Below are positions 7,697-17,829 of a stretch of 21,150 nucleotides of DNA, one piece after another (within the stretch, counting starts at the first letter, position 1; each line of letters opens with the position of its first letter). The DNA lies in assembly GCA_947003675.1 (NCBI GenBank), contig CAMQPJ010000003.1:1-21150 (forward strand). Direction: 5' to 3'. The DNA comes from an uncultured Collinsella sp. GTDB taxonomy: Bacteria; Actinomycetota; Coriobacteriia; Coriobacteriales; Coriobacteriaceae. The notes beneath the pieces are model-generated. The model was not told where the DNA came from, did not search any database, and worked only from the letters and a program-made list of their open reading frames with translations. The position numbers and the translations under genes are program-made.

Positions 7697-9148
7697 TTAC
7701 TTTTTGCGGGAATTGGTGAAAGCCATGAGGGCCAGGCCAATAGCCAACCAACCGATCACGATGCTCCACTCCACCATGTTGAGGGAGGCGGGAGAGAACG
7801 GAATCACGAGCAGGCCGATGATGATGGCGCAGGCAGCGATAGCGAGGCCGATGCCAAACTTGCCGCCGGGCACCTCGTAGGGACGAGGCAGGTCGGGCTC
7901 GGTGAAGCGCATGCGCAGGCAGGCGAGGGCGACCATACCGCAGGAGAAGATGAAGGCGAGAGCCGACACGTTGGTCAGAGGGATGAGCATGTTCTTGCCC
8001 AGGAACGGACCGATGACGGTGATGACGCCCAGAACGACGCAGGCGAGCTTGGGAGCGCCGGACTTGGGGTCGACCTCGGCGAACTTCTCGGGCAGCTGGC
8101 CCTTGCGGCCCATGGCGAGCATGATGCGGCTCGTGGCGCCGTAGAAGGAGTTCATCGGGCCCATGGGTCCAAGCGTGGCGATGACGAGCATGGCCAGGTA
8201 CAGAAGCATGTTGATGCCCTTGAGGCAGGCAAGCGCGGGAACCGGGCTCTTAACAAACTCATGCCAGTCGAGGATGGTGCCGAACGAGTAGATGCAGACC
8301 ATGTAGAAGCCGCCGGCGGCCAGCAGGGCCAGGGAGATGATCTTGCCGAACTTGTTCCAGTTGAGGCCCTCGGCTGCTTCCTCAGCCTGCTGAGGAATGG
8401 TGTCGAAACCGGCATAGAAGAACGGAGTCAGAACCAGGACCGACACGATGCCGGCGAACAGGCTGGCGCCCTCGGTAGCGGCCTTGCCGCCGCCAGCGCC
8501 GGTGACCTGGGAGAACACGGGCATGGCGTTGTCCGGCGAGCCGGTGAACAGCGAGACGCCCATGGCGAGCAGCATGCCGCAGAGCAGGGCCTTGGTCAGG
8601 AAGGCCTGGAGCTTGGCGGCCGAGCTGGCACCGCGGAAGTTGAGGAAGATGACGTAGGCTGCAAAGCCGAGCGCGATCAGCGTCGGGAACAGGTAAACGT
8701 CGGCGCCCAGGATGGTGTAGAGCTTGACGGCGCGCAGCCACTCAAGACCAGGCAGGCTGCCGAACATCTCGGACACGAGGGTCGAAATGGCGATGGCCTC
8801 CCACGGGCACAGGATACCGTTGCCCAGAGCCAAAAGCCATCCGGTGATGTAGCTCAGCGTACGGCCAAAGCTACGATCGACATACTCGACGATGCCGCCC
8901 GAGATGGGGATAGCAGCCGTGAGCTCACCGAAAACAGCTCCGACGGGCACGAGGAAGATTGCACCCAAGAGGAATGCGATCATAGCGGGAACGGGACCGC
9001 CGCCCACGACCATCCAGTCGCCGACCTGCAGAACCCAACCGGTACCGATAATGGCACCGAAACCGATGGTGAAGAAGTTCCAGAGCGAAAGCGTTTTCTT
9101 CATACCGCCGTTATCCTCGACTGCAACTTCTGCGTTCTTGTCCGCCAT
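7697..9148 (-). CDS. APC-family amino acid permease
   Basis: A 483-residue integral membrane transporter with about twelve hydrophobic segments. The first helix FFTIGFGAIIGTGWVLQVGD has the APC-superfamily unwound glycine motif (GAIIGTG) that contacts the substrate's carboxyl and amino groups. It would import an amino acid or a derivative by cation symport or exchange; which one cannot be told. The ATG at 9148 is chosen because GGAAAGGAGGGGAACA precedes it; an in-frame ATG 13 codons upstream would include that site in the protein. It is the first gene of the permease-amidohydrolase unit. Codon use is strongly biased, as in the amidohydrolase. The long upstream region (9149-9508) should hold its promoter, but no convincing -35/-10 pair was found. 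Confidence 0.9.
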   Translation of the reverse strand: MADKNAEVAVEDNGGMKKTLSLWNFFTIGFGAIIGTGWVLQVGDWMVVGGGPVPAMIAFLLGAIFLVPVGAVFGELTAAIPISGGIVEYVDRSFGRTLSYITGWLLALGNGILCPWEAIAISTLVSEMFGSLPGLEWLRAVKLYTILGADVYLFPTLIALGFAAYVIFLNFRGASSAAKLQAFLTKALLCGMLLAMGVSLFTGSPDNAMPVFSQVTGAGGGKAATEGASLFAGIVSVLVLTPFFYAGFDTIPQQAEEAAEGLNWNKFGKIISLALLAAGGFYMVCIYSFGTILDWHEFVKSPVPALACLKGINMLLYLAMLVIATLGPMGPMNSFYGATSRIMLAMGRKGQLPEKFAEVDPKSGAPKLACVVLGVITVIGPFLGKNMLIPLTNVSALAFIFSCGMVALACLRMRFTEPDLPRPYEVPGGKFGIGLAIAACAIIIGLLVIPFSPASLNMVEWSIVIGWLAIGLALMAFTNSRKK

Positions 9149-9508
9149 TGTTCCCCTCCTTTCCTTTTTGACGCCCCTTGACGTCACCCCTTGCGCGGTC
9201 TGTTTTGCCGCGCTCTTTTATTTCGTGGCTTTAAGATACGGCCTTGGCGCAGCAGCTCCGCTTGTAGCTCGACCGAAGGCAGAACTGCAAAACGAGCGGC
9301 GCCGTTTTTGGGACGAACGGCACGGTTTGCCGTCCATTGTTGCCGCCCGTCCGACGGGCGTACGCTCATCGGACGCATATAGAGTTGTTTTTGAGGCCGT
9401 GTGTTTTGCGCCTTTCGTACCGTTTACCGAGCTTTTGACGCGCAGACCCATTTGTTGCACATCTTTTTTGTAGGATGGACAGGTTATACATGAGACAAGG
9501 CGGTACGA
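9149..9508. other. Divergent intergenic region between permease and peptidase genes
   Basis: This 360-base gap separates the divergent permease (minus) and C39-like (plus) genes and must carry both promoters. It contains a plus-oriented terminator-like hairpin (9193-9223), the palindrome TGACGTCA near 9179-9186, and a perfect hairpin CGCCCGT/ACGGGCG at 9344-9360. TATACA at 9485-9490 is a possible -10 for the plus gene, but no matching -35 lies at the right distance; TTGCAC at 9455-9460 is 24 bases away. No coding region was recognised in it on either strand. Confidence 0.6.
9193..9223 (+). terminator. Terminator-like hairpin facing the plus strand, upstream of the permease
   Basis: GCGCGG (9193-9198) and CCGCGC (9208-9213) form a perfect 6-base stem with a 9-base loop, followed on the plus strand by TCTTTTATTT. 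No plus-strand gene lies just upstream, so it would stop antisense transcription across the permease gene or protect the peptidase gene from read-through. On the minus strand it is only a leader hairpin of the permease mRNA. Confidence 0.5.
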
Positions 9509-10543
9509 ATGGCATACGGATACAACGACGGTGATCAACGGCGACAAAGCGTTCGCCTTGCTGGCCGTACCACGCCTACGCCCACAAGTGCCACGAGCAG
9601 CAATCCGCAACGTCCTCAAGAGCAACCCAGGCCTTCGTCTCGGCAGCAGGCAAGCAGAACGCGGCAGAGTGGCCGTCTGAGCACGGGCACAAGCGCGCAG
9701 CAAGATGGCCGCTTGGGCGCGCGCACTCGACAGCGTCAGGCCGAGGTTCCGCAACTGCGCCGCAACGGCGCACGTCAGCCCGGCATCCATATCAACCGCT
9801 TCTTTTCGCATCCCCAAGGCGGACGCGACGGCAAGCCCTACCGCTCGACATCGCACGCGAATGCCCCCGCCCTGCCGGCTCGTCGACTTCGCCTCGCACT
9901 GTGCTCTATCCTTACCTGTCTGGTCTTTGTGCTTATGAGCTCCTGTATGTCCCACGGTTCGGCCGGTCTCGAGCCCACCGCCGAGGACAAGCTGCTCAAG
10001 GCCCCCGTCGCACCCGGTTATTCTTTCGCCTTTTCGACCCCGCGCTCGCAATGGCAAGCCGGCACGATGCCCCATATCTATCAGATCGACCCTGCGTGGT
10101 CGGAGCTGCCTTACGCCGGCGGCACCATCCGCCAAAATGCCTGTGGGCCTACGTGCCTCACCATGGTCTACATCTTTAAGACGGGACGCACCGATATGAC
10201 CCCCGTCGATATGTGCGCGCTTTCCGAGGCGGGCAATTACGCCCCCACCGGTGCAACCGAATGGTCGTTTATGACGAGCGGCGCGTGGCAGTTGGGACTT
10301 AACGGAACGGAGCTCCATAACGATCGCGAATCGATGACTCAGGCGCTGCGTTCGGGAGCGCCCGTCATCGCCGCCGTTCGGCCGGGCACCTTTACCAACG
10401 TGGGCCACTACATTGTGCTTTACGGTATTGACGACGCCGACCAGATTGGAGTCTTCGATCCCAACTCGGCCAGCCGCAGCGCCCGCCGCTGGGGCGTCGT
10501 AGAGGTCCTCAATGAAGCCGAAGCCATGTGGGCCTACTACTAG
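9509..10543 (+). CDS. Membrane-anchored C39-like cysteine peptidase
   Basis: A 344-residue protein. Residues 1-125 are low complexity and basic (Q, R, S, T, P rich). One membrane helix lies at about 128-146, and the C-terminal half matches the Peptidase_C39_2 papain-like fold. The likely catalytic residues are C212 (NACGPTC), H300 (NVGHYIVLYG) and D317 (FDPNS). Positive charge before the helix suggests a type II topology, with the tail in the cytoplasm and the peptidase domain outside. Substrates may be cell-wall peptides or secreted peptides, but it lacks the ABC transporter of bacteriocin C39 exporters. ACAAGGCGG precedes the ATG. The gene stands alone, divergent from the permease and convergent with the glucosidase. 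Its stop codon abuts a repeat cluster. Confidence 0.85.
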   Translation: MAYGYNDGDQRRQSVRLAGRTTPTPTSATSSNPQRPQEQPRPSSRQQASRTRQSGRLSTGTSAQQDGRLGARTRQRQAEVPQLRRNGARQPGIHINRFFSHPQGGRDGKPYRSTSHANAPALPARRLRLALCSILTCLVFVLMSSCMSHGSAGLEPTAEDKLLKAPVAPGYSFAFSTPRSQWQAGTMPHIYQIDPAWSELPYAGGTIRQNACGPTCLTMVYIFKTGRTDMTPVDMCALSEAGNYAPTGATEWSFMTSGAWQLGLNGTELHNDRESMTQALRSGAPVIAAVRPGTFTNVGHYIVLYGIDDADQIGVFDPNSASRSARRWGVVEVLNEAEAMWAYY

Positions 10544-10910
10544 TCATTGGGCACTCATTGGGGACAGACTTAAATGAGTGGTCGTCGGGGACAGTCTTAC
10601 GGACGCCGGCCGAGAGCAGACGAAAAGGGCCATCCCGAACTGCTTGGAACTGCCAGCACGGAAAGCGCATCCTGCTTTGGGGCCCAATAGCGGGGTGCGC
10701 TTTCCGTTAGCGGCCCGTTTGGGAAACTAGGGACCGCTTTTCGACAATAATCCGGGATGCATTTTCCGATTGAGGGCCTCAAGGGAAACCGCACCCCATG
10801 TTGGACGCTCATTCTGGGATGTGCTTTCCGCAGTTGATCGATGCGGCCTTTAAGGACTGTCCCAAGCTGCCGGCAGGAAAGGAACGTCCCCAAGTGCCGG
10901 GTTTCCGCAG
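10544..10910. repeat. Intergenic cluster of a GGGATGCGCTTTCCG-type inverted repeat
   Basis: No gene is seen in this gap. It holds five copies of a motif close to GGGATGCGCTTTCCG: minus 10659-10672, plus 10693-10706, plus 10754-10768, minus 10783-10797 (degenerate) and plus 10816-10830. The first two form a 14-base stem with one G-T pair. A 45-base unit beginning TCATTGGGGACAGACTTAAA (10555-10599) recurs at 16661-16705 with about 36 matches. GGGGACAGTCTTA at 10587-10599 is repeated inverted at 10851-10863. The layout resembles REP-type or short non-autonomous elements; no transposase is present in the window. Confidence 0.75.
10659..10706. repeat. 14-base-stem hairpin inside the repeat cluster
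   Basis: CGGAAAGCGCATCC (10659-10672) pairs with GGGTGCGCTTTCCG (10693-10706), with a single T-G pair and a 20-base loop. It lies about 115 bases after the C39-like gene stop and may act as its 3' end structure, although no T tract follows. Confidence 0.8.
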
Positions 10911-10941
10911 CCTGCAATGCTCCTCATGAACAGCCGCCTCA

Positions 10942-10980
10942 ATAACAAAAGCCCCCGCGGCCGAAGTGAACCGCGGGGGC
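10942..10980 (-). terminator. Terminator of the beta-glucoside PTS operon
   Basis: On the minus strand the perfect 10-base stem GCCCCCGCGG/CCGCGGGGGC closes a 10-base loop and is followed by TTTTGTTATT. It lies 16 bases after the stop codon of the glucosidase gene. Confidence 0.92.
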
Positions 10981-10996
10981 AACAGACCTGCAAGAG

Positions 10997-13802
<2,806 letters not shown>

Positions 13803-13811
13803 GGTCGCCTC

Positions 13812-14105
13812 CTAACCCAACAGCGACTGGGCGAGTGCCAGCACGTTGGCGGCGTTGCCCATGCCGTAGTCCTGTGCGGGGATGACCGCGGTCGGCTTAC
13901 CGCTCCCCTGCTTGACGGTGTTGAGCTGGTAGGACACCTGCGGCCCCAAGAGCAGCACGTCATAATTGGCGCACGTCTCCTGATACTCGCCGATACCCAC
14001 CGCATCGATATCGAGCTCGATGCCGTTTTGCTCCGCATATTTCTCGAGTTTCTTCATCAGAATGCTTGTAGACAGACCAGCTGCGCAAACAAGAAGGATC
14101 TTCAT
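13812..14105 (-). CDS. PTS EIIB, lactose/cellobiose family
   Basis: A 97-residue cytoplasmic phosphocarrier that passes phosphate from EIIA to the incoming sugar. The active-site Cys7 lies in the N-terminal loop LLVCAAGLSTSILM, typical of Lac-family EIIB, and the rest keeps the length and hydrophobic strands of the fold (YDVLLLGPQVSY). I chose the ATG at 14105, with GAAGGGA seven bases upstream, over an upstream in-frame ATG at 14123 that would add six residues and include this site. It sits 46 bases after EIIA and 9 bases before EIIC. Confidence 0.93.
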   Translation of the reverse strand: MKILLVCAAGLSTSILMKKLEKYAEQNGIELDIDAVGIGEYQETCANYDVLLLGPQVSYQLNTVKQGSGKPTAVIPAQDYGMGNAANVLALAQSLLG

Positions 14106-14151
14106 AAGGGATTCCCTTCGCATTGATTGGTTGGATAGTCACCGCACGCCG

Positions 14152-14478
14152 CTAGGCGTTCTTGGTTGCAGTGCACTCATACAGGCAGATCAGCTCCTGC
14201 ACGAGCTCCTGAGCAAGCATGGAGCACATGAGGTGGTCCTGAGCATGGACCAGCAACACATCCACCGACAGATGCTCGCCCGCTGCCTCAGTCGAAAGCA
14301 GCTGCGTTTGGATGTGGTGAGCCTTGATTCCCGCATCCTTTGACTGCTTCATGAGTTTGGCGGCGGCGTCAAAATCCCCCGCTTTTGCCTTTTCAAGGGC
14401 TTCGAAGGCAAGGCTGCGTGCCTCTCCCGCTGCAGCGACCAGCTGAAACGAAACCATCTCGGTTCCCTGATCGTCCAT
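14152..14478 (-). CDS. PTS EIIA, lactose/cellobiose family
   Basis: A 108-residue helical phosphocarrier that receives phosphate from HPr. The active histidine is H78 in VLLVHAQDHLM, the signature of the Lac-family EIIA trimer, preceded by the two long helices expected for a three-helix bundle subunit. GAGAGGAG lies just before the ATG. It is the first structural gene of the operon and follows the LicR-type regulator after a 119-base gap that holds likely control sites. Confidence 0.93.
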   Translation of the reverse strand: MDDQGTEMVSFQLVAAAGEARSLAFEALEKAKAGDFDAAAKLMKQSKDAGIKAHHIQTQLLSTEAAGEHLSVDVLLVHAQDHLMCSMLAQELVQELICLYECTATKNA

Positions 14479-14512
14479 AACGGTCTCCTCTCCCGTGATG
14501 TTTGGTTTGTAC

Positions 14513-14563
14513 TTGAATATTCGAAACGCCTATCTCCCGCCCGCAATCCTCGAGGTTTATTGC
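14513..14563. promoter_or_regulatory. Candidate operator sites between regulator and PTS genes
   Basis: The gap between the regulator and EIIA genes has two near-palindromes. GCAATCCTCGAGGTTTATTGC at 14543-14563 has arms GCAAT/ATTGC around CCTCGAGG with a 3-base asymmetry. TTGAATATTCGAA at 14513-14525 is centred on the perfect GAATATTC. LicR/MtlR-type activators bind DNA near such promoters, so one may be the operator; this is inference from position only. Confidence 0.35.
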
Positions 14564-14597
14564 AGGTAGACAGACAGGGTTATCGACAAAAGAAGTC

Positions 14598-16493
14598 TTA
14601 AGCCGTATGCGCTTGCACAAGCGCCATCAGCTCATGCCAGGACCGGCGCTCGCGTAGGCGCTCGACCCCCTGGCGGTCCATAAAGATCTCGGCGAGCAGT
14701 GAGCTCAAGATCCGCGCCTCATCGCCGCCCGACCGGGCAAACGACACCATAAAGACGATATCGACCTCATGGCCGTATTCGTCCCAAAGAATGGGGTGTT
14801 CGAGCAGGCCCACGGTAACAAAGGCCTCGGCGCTCAAGGGATGCATCCCATGGGGCATGGCTACCCCATTGCCAAACGAGGTGGCACTCGCGCTCTCGCG
14901 CTCGGCGACCTCTTGGGCAAACTGGGCATCGACACGGCCGCTCTCGACGGCGCGCTCGGAGAGATATCGGAGAACGGCCTGCTTCGACGACGCCTCAACG
15001 CGGTTGAAGAACAGGGCACGGCTAAAGAAAGAGCTTACGGAGTCCGATTGCGCAGTGTCGTCGCTCAGCACCTTGCGGATAGCGTTGACATCGCTCGTCT
15101 CCAAGAAGAAATCGGCCTCGCGGACGGGCACGGGCAACTTGACGTTGAGCGGCACCGTTGTGAACACGTAGTCGATGTGCGAAAAATCGAACGTTCCCAC
15201 GCGGGCGACATCGCATGTCTCAATCGAATCGATATACATGCCAAACTGCTTGCGGTACTGGTGCTCGAGCATACGGGCGCTTCCCGCTCCCGAGGCGCAC
15301 ACGATCAGGATGCGCTTGCGACGCGGCTGGTCGGCTTGCTGCTCGAGGGCCAGGGCAAATGCCATGGCGATGTAGCCGAGCTCTTCATCAGAGGGCTGGC
15401 TGCCAAAATGGCGCTCGAGTACCTGCGAGGTGCCAGCTGCCATCGAATAGGCCAACGGAAACCTCGTCTTGATATCGGGCAGCATGGGGTTATCCATATG
15501 CATGTGATATTCAAGGCGATAGCCCAGAGGGCCGATATGCCGAGCAAGGTTCATGCGAAGTTCAAGATCGCCGCTAAAGTCAAACCTAAACTCATCGTTG
15601 ACCGCACGTACCATCTCGGAAGCAATCTCCCACATCTCGTCCGAGATAACGGCAGAGCCCTTCTCGGGCACGCCCGTGCCCCTGCCGAGCAAATGGATTG
15701 CGATAAAGGCAACCTCTTCTCGGGGCATGCTCACGCCCAGGGCATCCTTGATGTTTGCGGCAATCTGGAAAGCCGCGGCGTATTCGCGCGTTCCCTCCAG
15801 TTTTTGAACGTCCGATTCTGCAGCTGGGACATAGCAGCCCTGCTCGATGCGGCCAAGAGCAATGTAAAGATGCATGATGAGATTGCGGGATGCCAGCGAG
15901 CTCACCGTGACGGGCGAGGCCGTCAGGGCATCGTCCACACATGCGGCGATGGCCCGCAGGCGCTCGGCGAGCTTTGCATCGTCGGTGTCGGGCAACACGG
16001 GCCTCACCAGCGAGGCCAGGCACAGGCGCCGTTGCGACTCCCCGCCCGCAACGCGGATTCCGTAGCGTGGGCGCTTTTCGAGCGTTAAGTCAAATTGGGC
16101 GAGTTTCTGCTCTACCAGACGCATGTCATTGGACAGAGTTCGCGCCGAAACGTAGAGTAAATCCGCATACTCCTCAATCGTCACCCACTGGGACCGCATG
16201 AGGAGGTCGTTAAGAAGGAAGGACACACGGCCGTCGCGCGTATCAGGAATGCCCGGATGGGCCAGAGCCGCACCGTCTAGCAAGCGAGCAAGCTCATCTG
16301 CATGTGCAACATCGATACGATATTGCCCTTTGCTGCCAACGATGCGTGCAACCCCCGCAAGATTGTCGTTTGCGCGATGGATATAGTTTCTCACGGCGCG
16401 CTCGCTTACCTCGAGACGCTTGGCAAGCACCGCGACAGCGACAGGCTGAGCGTCCTCGATCATATTTACAAGCTGCTTGACGCGAGCATCCAT
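14598..16493 (-). CDS. LicR-type PRD transcriptional regulator with EIIB and EIIA domains
   Basis: A 631-residue DNA-binding activator controlled by PTS phosphorylation. Domains in order: an HTH_11-type helix-turn-helix (about 1-60), a second Mga-like HTH (about 88-150), PRD1 (about 185-290) with H208 and H267, PRD2 (about 300-390) with H319, an EIIB-like domain with C399 in ILIVCASGAGSARM, and a fructose/mannitol-type EIIA domain (about 495-631) with H548 in GNGVAMPHGMHP. The second PRD2 histidine seems absent (YIAMAFALALEQQ). EI/HPr and the operon's enzyme II would set its activity, so it would induce the downstream PTS and glucosidase when substrate is imported. GGAAAGGAGGAGGAC precedes the ATG at 16493. 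Length and domain order are normal for the family. Confidence 0.92.
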   Translation of the reverse strand: MDARVKQLVNMIEDAQPVAVAVLAKRLEVSERAVRNYIHRANDNLAGVARIVGSKGQYRIDVAHADELARLLDGAALAHPGIPDTRDGRVSFLLNDLLMRSQWVTIEEYADLLYVSARTLSNDMRLVEQKLAQFDLTLEKRPRYGIRVAGGESQRRLCLASLVRPVLPDTDDAKLAERLRAIAACVDDALTASPVTVSSLASRNLIMHLYIALGRIEQGCYVPAAESDVQKLEGTREYAAAFQIAANIKDALGVSMPREEVAFIAIHLLGRGTGVPEKGSAVISDEMWEIASEMVRAVNDEFRFDFSGDLELRMNLARHIGPLGYRLEYHMHMDNPMLPDIKTRFPLAYSMAAGTSQVLERHFGSQPSDEELGYIAMAFALALEQQADQPRRKRILIVCASGAGSARMLEHQYRKQFGMYIDSIETCDVARVGTFDFSHIDYVFTTVPLNVKLPVPVREADFFLETSDVNAIRKVLSDDTAQSDSVSSFFSRALFFNRVEASSKQAVLRYLSERAVESGRVDAQFAQEVAERESASATSFGNGVAMPHGMHPLSAEAFVTVGLLEHPILWDEYGHEVDIVFMVSFARSGGDEARILSSLLAEIFMDRQGVERLRERRSWHELMALVQAHTA

Positions 16494-16761
16494 GTCCTCC
16501 TCCTTTCCCTGCGTCTAGTCTAACGCGGTAAAGAATGACACTCCACGTCGCTCTCGTTCCGCCAACGCGGAACAGGTTGCGGGGAGTCCAGCTGAACTTA
16601 TAGGGGGCACGGAGAGAGGGCCCGAAAGCAATGCGTCGGTGTGAGATGCGCTTTCCGCAGTCATTGGGGACAGATTTAAATTAGTAGTCATTGAGGACGT
16701 TCTTGTTTGACTAGTCGTTTAAGAACGTCCCCAATGACTACCCACCCATCGGGGACCAGGT
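16494..16761. other. Intergenic region between regulator and carbamate kinase genes
   Basis: No gene is seen. Nearest the regulator it holds a perfect hairpin GTTCCGC/GCGGAAC (16556-16573) about 65-80 bases before the regulator start, a possible operator without a T tract. Next comes a repeat unit (16643-16740), then the carbamate kinase terminator. A clear promoter for the regulator was not found. Confidence 0.6.
16643..16740. repeat. Second copy of the intergenic repeat with a 20-base-arm hairpin
   Basis: GAGATGCGCTTTCCGCAGT (16643-16661) matches GGGATGTGCTTTCCGCAGT at 10816-10834. It runs into TCATTGGGGACAGATTTAAA, the same unit as at 10555. Then 16685-16704 and 16721-16740 form an inverted repeat with 19 of 20 pairs. 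The 16-base loop contains the palindrome GACTAGTC. This is the best preserved copy of the family in the window. Confidence 0.85.
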
Positions 16762-16801
16762 GAATAGCAAAAGCCCCGCGGTCGGAGCGGGCCGCGGGGC
16801 T
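16762..16801 (-). terminator. Terminator of the carbamate kinase gene
   Basis: On the minus strand the perfect 10-base stem AGCCCCGCGG/CCGCGGGGCT closes a 10-base loop and is followed by TTTTGCTATT. It lies about 65 bases after the carbamate kinase stop codon and closely resembles the terminator at 10942-10980. Confidence 0.9.
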
Positions 16802-16866
16802 CATGAAGAGAGGCTAGTTTGTGGGCGTCTTGCCTGGCGCCCACGAGAGAGGCAACAGAGTAGAGA

Positions 16867-17829
16867 CTACTCGTGGATGCGGGTACCGGAGAGACCGGCC
16901 ATGGTCTCGGCGGCCTTGTCCAGGGCACCGATGATGCAGGTGCGACCCTTGCGGGAGCGGGCAAACTTGATGGCGGCGCGGACCTTGGGCTCCATGGAAC
17001 CCTTGCCGAACTGGCCCTCGTCGGCCAGGCGCTCGGCCTCGTCGGCGGTGATGTCCTCGAGCTCCTCCTGGTTGGGCTTGCCAAAGTTGATGGCGACATG
17101 CTCAACGGCGGTCAGCAGGAACAGAACGTCGGCGTCGCAGTCCTCGGCCAGCAGCTCGCCGCCCAGGTCCTTGTCGATGACGGCGGGAACGCCCTTGTAG
17201 CAGCCCTTGTTCTCGTAGTCGCGGACGACGGGGATGCCGCCGCCACCGCAGGCGATGACGATGAACTCGTTGTCGAGCAGGTTGAGGATGGAGTCAGCCT
17301 CGACGATCTTCTTGGGATCGGGGGAAGCGACGACGCGACGCCAGCCGCGGCCGGAATCCTCGACGAAGACCTTGGAAGGATCCTCGGCCATGAACTCCTT
17401 GGCCTGCTCCTCGGTGTAGAAGGGGCCGATCGGCTTGGTCGGGTTCTTGAACGCGGGATCGTCCGGGTCGCACTCGATCTGGGTGACGACGGTTGCGGCG
17501 TGCCAACGCTTATAGCGCTTGTGCATCTCGCGGCCAATGCCCTGCTGCAGGTGATAGCCGATGTAGCCCTGGGACATGGCGCCGCACTCGGGCAGCGGCA
17601 TCTCGGGGGTGCCGATGGCGTCGTGGGCAGCGGCGAAGGCGTTCTGGATCATGCCAACCTGCGGGCCGTTGCCGTGGGTGATGATGATCTCGTTGCCCTG
17701 CTCGATCAGGCCGAGGAGAGCGTGAGCGGTGTTGCTCACGGCCTCGATCTGCTCAACGGGGTTGTTGCCGAGGGCGTTGCCGCCAAGGGCGACGACGATA
17801 CGATCGGGCTTGCCAAGAGGCTTAGACAT
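16867..17829 (-). CDS. arcC: Carbamate kinase
   Basis: A 320-residue cytoplasmic enzyme making ATP and carbamate from carbamoyl phosphate and ADP. Motifs of the amino acid kinase fold are intact: VALGGNAL (13-20), THGNGPQVG (51-59), NPTKPIGPFYTEEQA (129-143), RRVVASPDP, VIACGGGGIP, GVPAVIDKDL and FGKGSMEPKV. I chose the ATG at 17829 because AAAGGA lies eight bases upstream; an in-frame ATG twelve codons earlier would include that site. In arginine fermenters arcC usually sits with arcA and arcB, but here it is alone with its own terminator, so its carbamoyl phosphate source must be encoded elsewhere (arginine, agmatine, purine or ureide breakdown). Codon bias is very strong, indicating high expression. 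Confidence 0.95.
   Translation of the reverse strand: MSKPLGKPDRIVVALGGNALGNNPVEQIEAVSNTAHALLGLIEQGNEIIITHGNGPQVGMIQNAFAAAHDAIGTPEMPLPECGAMSQGYIGYHLQQGIGREMHKRYKRWHAATVVTQIECDPDDPAFKNPTKPIGPFYTEEQAKEFMAEDPSKVFVEDSGRGWRRVVASPDPKKIVEADSILNLLDNEFIVIACGGGGIPVVRDYENKGCYKGVPAVIDKDLGGELLAEDCDADVLFLLTAVEHVAINFGKPNQEELEDITADEAERLADEGQFGKGSMEPKVRAAIKFARSRKGRTCIIGALDKAAETMAGLSGTRIHE

Noticed and set aside
9218..10408. A 396-codon open frame on the minus strand
   Set aside because: It is antisense to the C39-like gene and has no motif; the plus-strand product has a membrane helix and an intact Cys, His, Asp set.
10544..10910. An insertion sequence between the peptidase and glucosidase genes
   Set aside because: No transposase frame is present and the segment is too short; a repeat cluster or non-autonomous element fits better.
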